DNA of 14,298 nucleotides from JBFWIL01 sp050256015 (GTDB lineage Bacteria; Bacteroidota; Bacteroidia; Bacteroidales; Prolixibacteraceae). This document shows positions 7,251-14,261 of this stretch, one piece after another; position 1 is the stretch's first letter; each line of letters starts with the position of its first letter. The translations under genes and the position numbers were made by a program. The notes beneath the pieces are model-generated. The model saw only the letters and a list, made by a program, of their open reading frames with translations, did not search any database and was not told where the DNA came from. The DNA lies in contig JBFWIL010000043.1 of the NCBI GenBank assembly GCA_050256015.1, positions 1 to 14,298 of the forward strand. The letters run 5' to 3'.

Positions 7251-9025
7251 GGTTGTATGTTTTCAATGTAACGTGACTCCCTGATCTTCTGTTCCAACAC
7301 TCCGGATCCTTCTCCCAGCTTACTGGCCATCTTCCAATACACCAAAGCTTTCTGTCTCTCTCCGAGCATATAAAGGATATCCCCGTAATGCTCCAGCAAC
7401 ACAGGATTTTCATCTCCCCCGTTATGCAGGGCGGTCTCCATAAACATACGGGCCTGATTGTAATTTTTCCGTTTAAAAAGCACCCAGGCGTGGGTGTCGA
7501 GATAGGTCGGATTATCCGGGTTGGCCTGAATAACCCTGCTGCTTAAATTTTCGGCCTTATCCAATTGTTTTCCGCTTTCTGACAGGTAATAGGCATAATT
7601 GTTCAGGGCCATAAAATTATCGGGATCCAGCCGGATCACTTCGTCAAATGCCTGAAATGCCTGTTCCTCCCGGTTCAGTTTATAGTTGGCCTCGGCCTTG
7701 TAGATTTTAAACTGAATTTTCATTGACAGGTTTCCTTTCAGAAGGGATTCTCCTTTTTCCAGAACAGCCAAGGCTTCGCTGTATTTTTCCAGCTTCAGGG
7801 AGGCAACGGCATTAAGGGCATAAAGCACCACCTTGTCGGGAAACAATTCCAAAGCCCGTTTACTATCGGTATACAGCGTTTCAAAATCCTGCAGATCATT
7901 ACTCACAAACAACAACTGTTGCCATACCGGAAATTCTCCGGATTCCTTCTCCAGGTATTTACGCAGATAATCCCTTGCCTCTTTCAGCTTGCTTTGACGG
8001 ATCATGTAATCTGCATAAACAGTGTACATCAGGTTGTTTTCCGGATATTTTGCATGCAGAATATCCAGTAGTTCGGTAATCTGCTTTGATGTCCAGTCGG
8101 AATTCTCCGGATCCGAGGTTTGCATCAGGTAATACTGAATTTTTGTTTCCGCATCAACTTCATCATTCAAAAAAGCGCTTTTGATGTGCTCAAAGGCTTT
8201 GTTGAAATTCCCTTCCTCCTGATAAAAACCGGCCAGTGAGAAATGAACAAATCCGTTATCCGGATCAATTTCCAGAATTTTTAAATAGTTTTTCAGCGCA
8301 TTTTCCTTGTCTCCCCGGGTCTGGTAAAACTCGGCCAATAAACCGTAATACCGGGGTTCATCCGGATTGGAAACGATCAGCCTGTTGATTTCTTCAAAAG
8401 CCTTTTCCGGTTTTTCCCATAACAGATAAACCTGCTGTTTAGCCACGGAAATCTGATCGTTGAGCCCCAGTTTTTTTTCCAGCAAATTATAGGCATCAAT
8501 CGCTTCCTGGTAATTACCGGCCCTGCTTTGGGTCATGGCTTTTATATACAGGTATTCATCATTATCCGGTTCCTCCAAATAAAGTTTTTCATAGAGTACA
8601 GCAGCTTCGGCAAACTGTTTGCGTTCCTGATAGATCCGGGCCAGAAGCAGCTTGTACCATTTGTTGCTGTCATCGATGGAAACAGCTTTTTCCAGCAAGA
8701 GAGAGGCACTGGTCAAATCCTTGTTGGCATAATGAATGTTTGCCATTTCATACATGGATACAGCCGAATTAGGATCTATATTAAGACAACGGGAAAACAG
8801 GGCGGCAGCTTCCTGTAATTTTCCCATCCTTTTTTGCTTCAGCCCCTCAATGAACAGGTATTCATATTCATTTGCCTCATCTTCCGTCAGTTTGGTCTGT
8901 TCCGGTTCCTGTTGCTCCTTTTTATTTTCGGAAAACGGCTCTGTTGCCACTTCCTGACGTGCCGTTGTACAGGCCATACCGGTCAGCAGGAGCAACAGGA
9001 GCCAGCTGTTTATTATGATCTTCAT
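7247..9025 (-). CDS. TPR-repeat lipoprotein
   Basis: 592 residues, ATG start. A lipoprotein signal (NSWLLLLLLTGMAC, Cys19) is followed by an acidic linker (~20-45). From there to the C-terminus the protein is made of about 12-14 tetratricopeptide-like helix pairs, seen from recurring cores such as AAALFSRCLNIDPNSAVSMY, ALKNYLKILEIDPDNGFVHF, AFQAFDEVIRLDPDNFMALN and ARMFMETALHNGG. It probably acts as an envelope scaffold, anchored in the outer or inner membrane, binding partner proteins. It starts 7 nt after dut and overlaps the next lipoprotein gene by 4 nt, so the three are made from one transcript. The partners are not known; DUF4292 and the EnvC-like protein are the obvious candidates from gene order. 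Confidence 0.9.
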   Translation of the reverse strand: MKIIINSWLLLLLLTGMACTTARQEVATEPFSENKKEQQEPEQTKLTEDEANEYEYLFIEGLKQKRMGKLQEAAALFSRCLNIDPNSAVSMYEMANIHYANKDLTSASLLLEKAVSIDDSNKWYKLLLARIYQERKQFAEAAVLYEKLYLEEPDNDEYLYIKAMTQSRAGNYQEAIDAYNLLEKKLGLNDQISVAKQQVYLLWEKPEKAFEEINRLIVSNPDEPRYYGLLAEFYQTRGDKENALKNYLKILEIDPDNGFVHFSLAGFYQEEGNFNKAFEHIKSAFLNDEVDAETKIQYYLMQTSDPENSDWTSKQITELLDILHAKYPENNLMYTVYADYMIRQSKLKEARDYLRKYLEKESGEFPVWQQLLFVSNDLQDFETLYTDSKRALELFPDKVVLYALNAVASLKLEKYSEALAVLEKGESLLKGNLSMKIQFKIYKAEANYKLNREEQAFQAFDEVIRLDPDNFMALNNYAYYLSESGKQLDKAENLSSRVIQANPDNPTYLDTHAWVLFKRKNYNQARMFMETALHNGGDENPVLLEHYGDILYMLGERQKALVYWKMASKLGEGSGVLEQKIRESRYIENIQP

Positions 9026-9032
9026 GCTTTTT

Positions 9033-9467
9033 TTAGTTTTTTCCCGTATGTCCGAATCCGCCTTCCCCGCGCCGGGTATCTTCCAATATTTCCACAGACT
9101 GCCAGCTCACAGACTCTTGACGGGCAACAACCATCTGACATATTCGTTCACCGGGTTCAATGACAAAATCTTCCCCCGACAAATTAATCAGGATCACCTG
9201 AATTTCGCCCCGGTAGTCGGCATCAATAGTTCCCGGCGTATTCAGCACCGTAATACCCTTTTTCAGGGCCAGTCCGCTTCTTGGCCGGATCTGAGCCTCG
9301 TACCCCGAAGGTAACTCTATATGCAAGCCCGTCGGTACCAAAACTCTTTCCAAAGGTTTCAACACAACCGGCTTTTCCAGTTTTGCCCGTAAATCCATTC
9401 CCGCAGAATGCATTGTACTGTATGCAGGCAATGGATTACCCGACCGATTGATGATCTTGATTTGCAT
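9033..9467 (-). CDS. dut: dUTP diphosphatase (dUTPase)
   Basis: 144 residues, the usual size of a trimeric dUTPase. It hydrolyses dUTP to dUMP and pyrophosphate in the cytoplasm, keeping uracil out of DNA and feeding dTMP synthesis. All five motifs are present: AGMDLRA (22-28), RPRSGLALKKGI (61-72), GTIDADYRGEI (79-89) with catalytic Asp82, PGERICQMV (105-113), and the C-terminal lid RGEGGFGHTG (133-142), where the usual Ser is His. An in-frame GTG six bases further upstream exists, but ATG 9467 gives the family's normal N-terminus (MQIKIINRSG). It heads a four-gene unit running through the TPR and DUF4292 lipoproteins to the EnvC-like protein, with a candidate promoter just upstream. Confidence 0.97.
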   Translation of the reverse strand: MQIKIINRSGNPLPAYSTMHSAGMDLRAKLEKPVVLKPLERVLVPTGLHIELPSGYEAQIRPRSGLALKKGITVLNTPGTIDADYRGEIQVILINLSGEDFVIEPGERICQMVVARQESVSWQSVEILEDTRRGEGGFGHTGKN

Positions 9468-9487
9468 AGTCACATTTTTTCAAAAAG

Positions 9488-9495
9488 CAAAGATA
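9488..9495 (-). promoter_or_regulatory. Candidate -7 promoter element of the dut operon
   Basis: On the minus strand TATCTTTG matches TAnnTTTG exactly, with 20 nt between the box and the dut ATG. No convincing -33 TTTG is found 17-23 nt upstream. A 5-bp inverted repeat (GGGAA 9496-9500, TTCCC 9511-9515) abuts it and could be part of a weak terminator for hemW. The leader would be very short (about 15 nt). Confidence 0.45.
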
Positions 9496-9537
9496 GGGAA
9501 ATATCCGCACTTCCCGGCCGAATATCAATTCATTAAC

Positions 9538-10674
9538 TTAGCGCCTGTCTGTAAAGAACAACTTTTCAATAATTATGTCTGAAATAAACAAGCCTTCTTC
9601 ACTTAATACAAAAGAATCGTCTTTTCTTATTAAATGACCGGTATCTGTAAAAATACCGGCCTCCCGGTAAAAATACCGGACAAAACGTGAGTCAAAATTT
9701 CTTTCCAGAAAACTGATGTTGATCCCCCATTTGGTGCGCAGGGAAGTAATCAGGTAATCGTTATATTGATCCTGCGGCCGGAGCAGTTCGTAATTCCAAT
9801 AAACAAGACCTTTTTTTATTGCTTCCAGGTATTTTTTCAGATCCGGATAATTCCACCTCCTGGTTTCCAGATCATAAGAATGAGCAGAAGGACCGAATCC
9901 CAGATAAGGTTTTCTTTCCCAATAAGAACGATTATGTATGGAATACCGTCCGTCCCGGGCAAAATTAGAAATTTCATAGGCTTCAAAACCGGCTTCTCCA
10001 AGTTTTTTCCGAAGCAATTTAAACTGGGCAAGACTTAGTTCATCAGAGATTTTACTGAGCTTTCCGCTTTTCAGATGTTTATAAAATACCGTCCCTTCAT
10101 GAAAGCTCAGGTCATATGCCGAAATGTGACTTACAGGCAGTTCAACAGCTGCATGCAAATTTCTTTCCCAAGCAGAAAGCGTTTGTTCAGGAAGTCCGTA
10201 AATAAGATCGATACTCAAATTGGAAAAACCGGCTTCACGGGCCAGCAGAATACTTTTTACGGCCTGTTGAGCAGAATGCCTCCGGTTCATGGTTTTCAGA
10301 TCCCGGTCATCAAACGACTGAACTCCCAGGCTCAGACGATTGACTCCGAAACGAAGCAATCCTTTCAGCACAGGCAAACTCAGATCATCCGGATTGGCCT
10401 CCAGGGTAATTTCCGGTTCAGAACAAAAGGAATACTGAGCAAAAACCTTGTTAAGAATACCTTCCAATTCAGAGCCACTCAATACAGAAGGCGTTCCTCC
10501 TCCCAAATAGAGGCTTTTTACCGTTTCCATTCCTAGCTCCGTTTGACGTTGGCTGATTTCTTTGCCAAGCGCTGTTAAAAAATCACCGCGCATTCCAAGA
10601 TTGGTGGTTTTATAAAAGTCACAGTAGTAACAACGGGTTTTGCAAAACGGAATATGAATATAAATTCCTGCCAT
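9538..10674 (-). CDS. hemW: HemW, radical SAM heme chaperone
   Basis: 378 residues, ATG start. The radical SAM cysteines are C11-x3-C15-x2-C18 followed by Phe20 (CYYCDF). The Phe after the cluster is typical of HemW, where true HemN (oxygen-independent coproporphyrinogen III oxidase) has a further Cys. SAM-binding and barrel motifs follow: YLGGGTPS, LEANPDD, RLSLGVQSFDD and DLIYGLPEQT. The length also fits HemW rather than the longer HemN. HemW binds heme and is thought to deliver it to membrane cytochromes; it is often misnamed as a coproporphyrinogen oxidase. It lies 109 nt downstream of rrf2 on the same strand and 70 nt upstream of dut. A purine-rich AAGGAGGA occurs in the leader but too far (about 25 nt) from the ATG to be a normal ribosome site. 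Confidence 0.92.
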   Translation of the reverse strand: MAGIYIHIPFCKTRCYYCDFYKTTNLGMRGDFLTALGKEISQRQTELGMETVKSLYLGGGTPSVLSGSELEGILNKVFAQYSFCSEPEITLEANPDDLSLPVLKGLLRFGVNRLSLGVQSFDDRDLKTMNRRHSAQQAVKSILLAREAGFSNLSIDLIYGLPEQTLSAWERNLHAAVELPVSHISAYDLSFHEGTVFYKHLKSGKLSKISDELSLAQFKLLRKKLGEAGFEAYEISNFARDGRYSIHNRSYWERKPYLGFGPSAHSYDLETRRWNYPDLKKYLEAIKKGLVYWNYELLRPQDQYNDYLITSLRTKWGINISFLERNFDSRFVRYFYREAGIFTDTGHLIRKDDSFVLSEEGLFISDIIIEKLFFTDRR

Positions 10675-10783
10675 GGATAAAACACTGATTATCTTCCTTT
10701 TTTAATTCCTCCTTCCGGGCACGTTTTATATAATACACCAAACGTCCGGATATACAAAAAGTAACAGTCCGGTCAGAAACGAA

Positions 10784-11227
10784 TCATATTTTCAACAGCT
10801 CTTCATGTCCCTTCATATCCGCAATGATGGAAGCAATCGTGGTTTCCGAATAAAACTTCATAAGTGCAGAACGAACCTTATTGAACTGATGATGTACGGC
10901 ACAGGGTGTTTCCCTTTCCCTGTGCTCCGAACAAGGTTCCAGACTAATCAGGCAATTCAGAAAAAAATCTTCCCCGTCTACTGTTTTCACAATATCGTAA
11001 AGACTGATTTCATCAGCCGCTTTTCCCAGTCCGAACCCACCGTTTGGCCCCTTGGTCGATGACAGAATTTTATGCTTGACAAGGTTTTGCAGGATCTTTC
11101 CGAGAAAAGGAGAGGGAATGTCCAGATCTCCCGATATTTTTTTTATTCCGATCTTTGCACCGTCCTTACTGAATTTTCCCAAATAGATTAGTGCCCGGAG
11201 TGCATATTTGCATGTATTCGACAGCAT
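10784..11227 (-). CDS. Rrf2 family regulator, probable Fe-S sensor
   Basis: 147 residues from ATG 11227, which gives the standard Rrf2 start MLSNTCKYALRALIYL; the frame stays open upstream inside the preceding gene but homologs do not extend there. The N-terminal winged helix covers ~1-80 (IKKISGDLDIPSPFLGKILQNL as the helix-turn-helix, then KGPNGGFGL wing). Cysteines at 92, 99 and 109 with His112 mirror the E. coli IscR set C92/C98/C104/H107, including the C-x2-H end, though the C99-C109 spacing is wider. This suggests an Fe-S cluster that senses iron, oxygen or NO. It starts 4 nt after the lutB-like stop, so the two are co-transcribed and probably translationally coupled; autoregulation of that unit and effects on hemW are inferred. 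Confidence 0.92.
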   Translation of the reverse strand: MLSNTCKYALRALIYLGKFSKDGAKIGIKKISGDLDIPSPFLGKILQNLVKHKILSSTKGPNGGFGLGKAADEISLYDIVKTVDGEDFFLNCLISLEPCSEHRERETPCAVHHQFNKVRSALMKFYSETTIASIIADMKGHEELLKI

Positions 11228-11231
11228 GGCA

Positions 11232-12617
11232 TTATTGTTTTGATTTCCATTGTTGAGAAAAAGATTGGCTGGCAAAATACGGAAGCTTTTTCTGCTTTCC
11301 CAGCGCATTCTTTGCCAAACCGGTCAGTTTGTTTTTCCATGTTCCCCTCACGGCATCCAGCCGGCTTCTTTTCATAAAAAAAAAGGTATAAGCTTTCATA
11401 CCGGCATTCCAAAGAATTGTACCATATCCCCGACTTACAGCATCTCTTCTATTGAAAAGCAGCAGGTTATGCAAAGGTATTTTAACCGGACACACTTCCG
11501 TACATTTACCACAGACCGAACAAGCCGAACTCAAATGATTATAGGCCCTGAATCCACTGAAAAAAGGAGTAATCACACTGCCAATAGGACCACTGTAAGT
11601 CGACCCATAGGTATACCCGCCCACATTTTTGTATATAGGACAGGAATTAAGACAGGCTCCGCAGCGAATGCATTTCAAAGCCTGATGCTGCTCCTTATGC
11701 CGGTAGAGTTCAGACCGGCCGTTATCCAAAAGAATCACGTACATTTTCTCCGGACCGTCTGCTTCCCCTTCCTGTTTCGGCCCTGTAACAACCGAATTGT
11801 AAACCGTCACATACTGACCGGTGCCGTGTACGGCCAGCAACGGCCAAAACAAACCCAAATCAGTAAGGGAAGGAATAATTTTTTCAATGCCTGCCAATAC
11901 AATATGAACCCGCGGAAAAGAAAAACTCATCATGGCATTTCCCTCGTTCTCGGTCAGCGCAATTCCTCCCTCTTCCGCAATCAGAAAATTGGCTCCGGTA
12001 ACTCCAATATCGGCCTGCATAAATTTATGACGTAACAATTTTCTCACATAAGCCGTAATGAATTCCGGAGTGCTGTGTTCCGGAGTGTCAAATTTCTTAT
12101 GAAAAAGTTCAGCAATATCTTCCTTGGATTTATGCATGGCCGGCGTAACAATATGATAAGGTTTTTCCCCGGCAAGCTGAACAATATACTCTCCCAGATC
12201 GGTTTCCAGAGATTCCACACCAAGTGCTTCCACCTGATTATTAAAATCAATCTCTTCCGTGGTCATTGACTTGCTTTTAACAATAAGTCCGGCCTGATTT
12301 TCCAGTATAATTTGCTGAATAGCCCGAATGGCCTCACTCCCTGTTTCAGCCCAGATTACTTCGGCTCCCCTGGCGCTGATCTTTTTTTCAAAAAGAAGCA
12401 GGTAATCCGGCAAATTGTGAATTACTTTATCCTTAATAAGGGAAGCTCTTTCCCGGGCAAGCTGCAGATCAGAATACAAATTTTTGCCTTTGCCAACAGC
12501 CTTATCATACCTGGAAATATTGAATTGTATTGTTTTCCGATGCCTCAGATCAAAAGCAATACGACCGGCATCTTTCATAAATTTAGCTTTAGCAACACCC
12601 ATATTATCCGCAATCAT
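11232..12617 (-). CDS. lutB: LutB-like Fe-S protein (lactate utilisation type)
   Basis: 461 residues, ATG start. A LUD domain spans ~60-300 (VKSKSMTTEEIDFN, GVTGANFLIAEEGGIALTENEGN, HIVLAGIEKIIPSLTDL). Two ferredoxin-like clusters follow: C316/C319/C322/C326 (CIRCGACLNSCPIY) and C366/C369/C372/C376 (CSVCGKCTEVCPVKIP), binding two [4Fe-4S] centres. This is the layout of LutB/YkgF, one of three subunits that oxidise L-lactate to pyruvate and pass electrons to the respiratory chain. The usual partners LutA (CCG-domain protein) and LutC are not adjacent: the upstream neighbour is a flippase and the downstream neighbour is an Rrf2 regulator. They may lie elsewhere, or this may be a LUD protein with a different partner and substrate. 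A 16-bp palindrome lies 50 nt upstream. Confidence 0.88.
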   Translation of the reverse strand: MIADNMGVAKAKFMKDAGRIAFDLRHRKTIQFNISRYDKAVGKGKNLYSDLQLARERASLIKDKVIHNLPDYLLLFEKKISARGAEVIWAETGSEAIRAIQQIILENQAGLIVKSKSMTTEEIDFNNQVEALGVESLETDLGEYIVQLAGEKPYHIVTPAMHKSKEDIAELFHKKFDTPEHSTPEFITAYVRKLLRHKFMQADIGVTGANFLIAEEGGIALTENEGNAMMSFSFPRVHIVLAGIEKIIPSLTDLGLFWPLLAVHGTGQYVTVYNSVVTGPKQEGEADGPEKMYVILLDNGRSELYRHKEQHQALKCIRCGACLNSCPIYKNVGGYTYGSTYSGPIGSVITPFFSGFRAYNHLSSACSVCGKCTEVCPVKIPLHNLLLFNRRDAVSRGYGTILWNAGMKAYTFFFMKRSRLDAVRGTWKNKLTGLAKNALGKQKKLPYFASQSFSQQWKSKQ

Positions 12618-12666
12618 TTTTATATTTATCCCCGGCTATTAATATAATTCTCATTCCGGCAAAAAT

Positions 12667-12682
12667 AATACTTAAAAGTATT
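12667..12682. repeat. 16-bp perfect palindrome upstream of lutB-rrf2
   Basis: AATACTTAAAAGTATT is a 7-2-7 inverted repeat, 49 nt before the lutB ATG and 12 nt past the flippase stop. Read on the minus strand it is followed by ATTATTTTTG, so it could be a weak AU-only terminator for the flippase transcript. Its symmetry and position just upstream of a regulator-containing unit also fit an operator, perhaps for the Rrf2 protein encoded there. A TTTG (12663-12660, minus) nearby could be a -33 element, but no matching -7 box was found. Confidence 0.5.
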
Positions 12683-12694
12683 TATTTCAGCTTA

Positions 12695-14167
12695 TCAGTT
12701 AAGAAACTTTTTAAATTCCCGGTTTTCCAAAGCATAACAAACAATCAGAAAAAACAACAGTAAAATTGCATGAAAAACAATATTGGCCGGGAAATTTCCA
12801 AAAACAACAACAACCGACAGTGCATAAATTACCAGGGCCAGCAGCAAATAAAAAAGGATCCGGCCCACAGGATAAGGTACCGGATAATACTTTTGTCCGA
12901 TTACATAAGACAGTACAGTCATCACCACAAAACAAACCAGAACGGCAACAGCAGAAGCCATGTAACCAAAGCGGGGAATAAAAGCCAGGTTGATCAACAG
13001 ACTGATCAGGGCCCCCGTCAAGGCAAAATAGGCTCCGAAACGGGTTTTATCGGTAAGTTTGTACCAGAGCGAAAGCGTATAGTAAATACCCAGAAAAAGA
13101 TTGGCCATCAGAACCAGCGGAACCACTCTGAGCCCTGAATAATAATTAGGATGAATAATGTGAAAAGATTTAAAAAGATCCAGAAACATACTGATGCCCA
13201 AAAAGATAATCAGTCCAAACAAAACAAAATATTTCAAAATAAGGGCATAACCCCGCTTATTATCTTCCGACTTGATCTGGGAAAAGAAAAACGGCTCAAA
13301 AGCATAACGAAAAGCCTGTATAAACATATTCATCAGTACGGCCAGTTTATAATTGGCCCCGTAAATGCCCAGTTGTTCCCAAGGTTGCTGGTCGGCCGGA
13401 ATAAGCTTAGGAATCAATATTTTGTCAATATTCTGATTCACCATACCGGCAATTCCAACTACCAGTATAGGAAAAGAATACCAGATAATTTCACGCAACA
13501 AACGGGTGTTCAACCTAAATTTGGCAGGCAGTTGGATAATCAGTAGCAAAAAAGTTACAGCCGAAGCAATCAGATTGGAAATCAAAACATACCCCACACC
13601 TATACTTTCCGAATAAACCAGTCCTACAGGATGAGCCGGATTGTTTTTCAACAACAGCGGACAAATTGTAAGAAAGAAAATATTAAAAAAAATGTTGGTG
13701 AAAATATTGACCAGTTTCAGTACGGCAAAATGTATGGCTTTGGATTCAATACGCAGTTTGGCAAAAGGAATTGCGGTAATAGCATCCAGCGCCATAATCC
13801 ATCCAATCCAACGAATATATTCGGGATGTCGGGAATAGTCAAGCCAACCGGCAAGAACTTCCGTAAAACAATAAACAGCAACCAGAAATATAGTTGAGCT
13901 GGCCAGAAGGGAAATTATGGTACTGGAATATACCAGCTCACGATCTTTATGCTCCGAAGCAAACCGGAAATAGCCGGTTTCCATGCCGTAGGTCAATAAG
14001 ACCATCAAAAAAGCCATGTAGGAATATAAATTGGTTACCACACCGTATTCCGCAGCCAAAAAAACATGCGAATAATAGGGTACCAACCACCAGTTTAAAA
14101 AGCGGCCCATAATACTGCTTACTCCATAAACGGCAGTATCTCCGACCAGTTTTTTAAATGAATTCAA
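12695..14167 (-). CDS. Oligosaccharide flippase (MOP/Wzx-like polysaccharide exporter)
   Basis: 490 residues with about 12-14 hydrophobic helices along its whole length. The N-terminus (FKKLVGDTAVYGVSSIMGRFLNWWLVPYYS) is typical of Wzx/RfbX-like flippases of the MOP superfamily, which move lipid-linked sugars across the inner membrane during O-antigen, capsule or other glycan assembly. A central loop, FAFEPFFF-type (FRYAFEPFFFSQIKSED), is also common in the Bacteroidota group. The start is TTG 14167: the frame is closed by TAA three codons upstream, and the next ATG (in SSIMGRF) would cut into helix 1. A TATCTTTG promoter element lies 18 nt upstream. No glycosyltransferase genes are adjacent, so it is probably the housekeeping member associated with the dut block, not part of a capsule locus. 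Confidence 0.9.
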   Translation of the reverse strand: MNSFKKLVGDTAVYGVSSIMGRFLNWWLVPYYSHVFLAAEYGVVTNLYSYMAFLMVLLTYGMETGYFRFASEHKDRELVYSSTIISLLASSTIFLVAVYCFTEVLAGWLDYSRHPEYIRWIGWIMALDAITAIPFAKLRIESKAIHFAVLKLVNIFTNIFFNIFFLTICPLLLKNNPAHPVGLVYSESIGVGYVLISNLIASAVTFLLLIIQLPAKFRLNTRLLREIIWYSFPILVVGIAGMVNQNIDKILIPKLIPADQQPWEQLGIYGANYKLAVLMNMFIQAFRYAFEPFFFSQIKSEDNKRGYALILKYFVLFGLIIFLGISMFLDLFKSFHIIHPNYYSGLRVVPLVLMANLFLGIYYTLSLWYKLTDKTRFGAYFALTGALISLLINLAFIPRFGYMASAVAVLVCFVVMTVLSYVIGQKYYPVPYPVGRILFYLLLALVIYALSVVVVFGNFPANIVFHAILLLFFLIVCYALENREFKKFLN

Positions 14168-14185
14168 TTTGTTCTTTTATTTCTT

Positions 14186-14220
14186 CAAAGATAACCATTC
14201 CTTAATTAGCTCCCCGGAAA
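14186..14220 (-). promoter_or_regulatory. Candidate promoter of the flippase gene
   Basis: On the minus strand TATCTTTG (14193-14186) is an exact TAnnTTTG -7 element, identical to that upstream of dut. A TTTC (14220-14217) 23 nt upstream may be the -33 element, at the long end of normal spacing. The leader before the TTG start would be only about 13-15 nt. Confidence 0.5.
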
Positions 14221-14246
14221 AATATATCCAATCCGTGCTGTTCTTT

Positions 14247-14261
14247 TAATAATGATTATTT
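14247..14261. promoter_or_regulatory. Fur/PerR-box-like palindrome
   Basis: TAATAATGATTATTT contains a perfect 6-1-6 inverted repeat (AATAAT-G-ATTATT) and agrees with the 7-1-7 Fur-type box TGATAATnATTATCA at 11 of 14 defined positions. It lies about 80 nt upstream of the flippase start, beyond the candidate promoter, and could equally serve a plus-strand gene outside the window. In AT-rich intergenic DNA a chance match is quite possible. Confidence 0.3.

Noticed and set aside
9496..9515. GGGAA/TTCCC hairpin between hemW and dut as an intrinsic terminator.
   Set aside because: The stem is only 5 bp with a 10-nt loop and the tail is mixed; it is mentioned with the promoter but not called on its own.
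10744..10772. Direct repeat GTCCGG (10744-10749 and 10767-10772) between rrf2 and hemW.
   Set aside because: Six bases repeated twice is expected by chance, and there is no third copy or symmetry.
11228..11308. Extension of the Rrf2 protein by 27 residues to an upstream start.
   Set aside because: The extension lies inside the lutB-like gene and is not Rrf2-like; MLSNTCKYA is the standard family N-terminus.
11250..12035. A 261-codon plus-strand open frame opposite the lutB-like gene.
   Set aside because: It overlaps the Fe-S motif coding region in antisense, and its translation is Arg/Lys/Thr-rich with no domain or plausible start.
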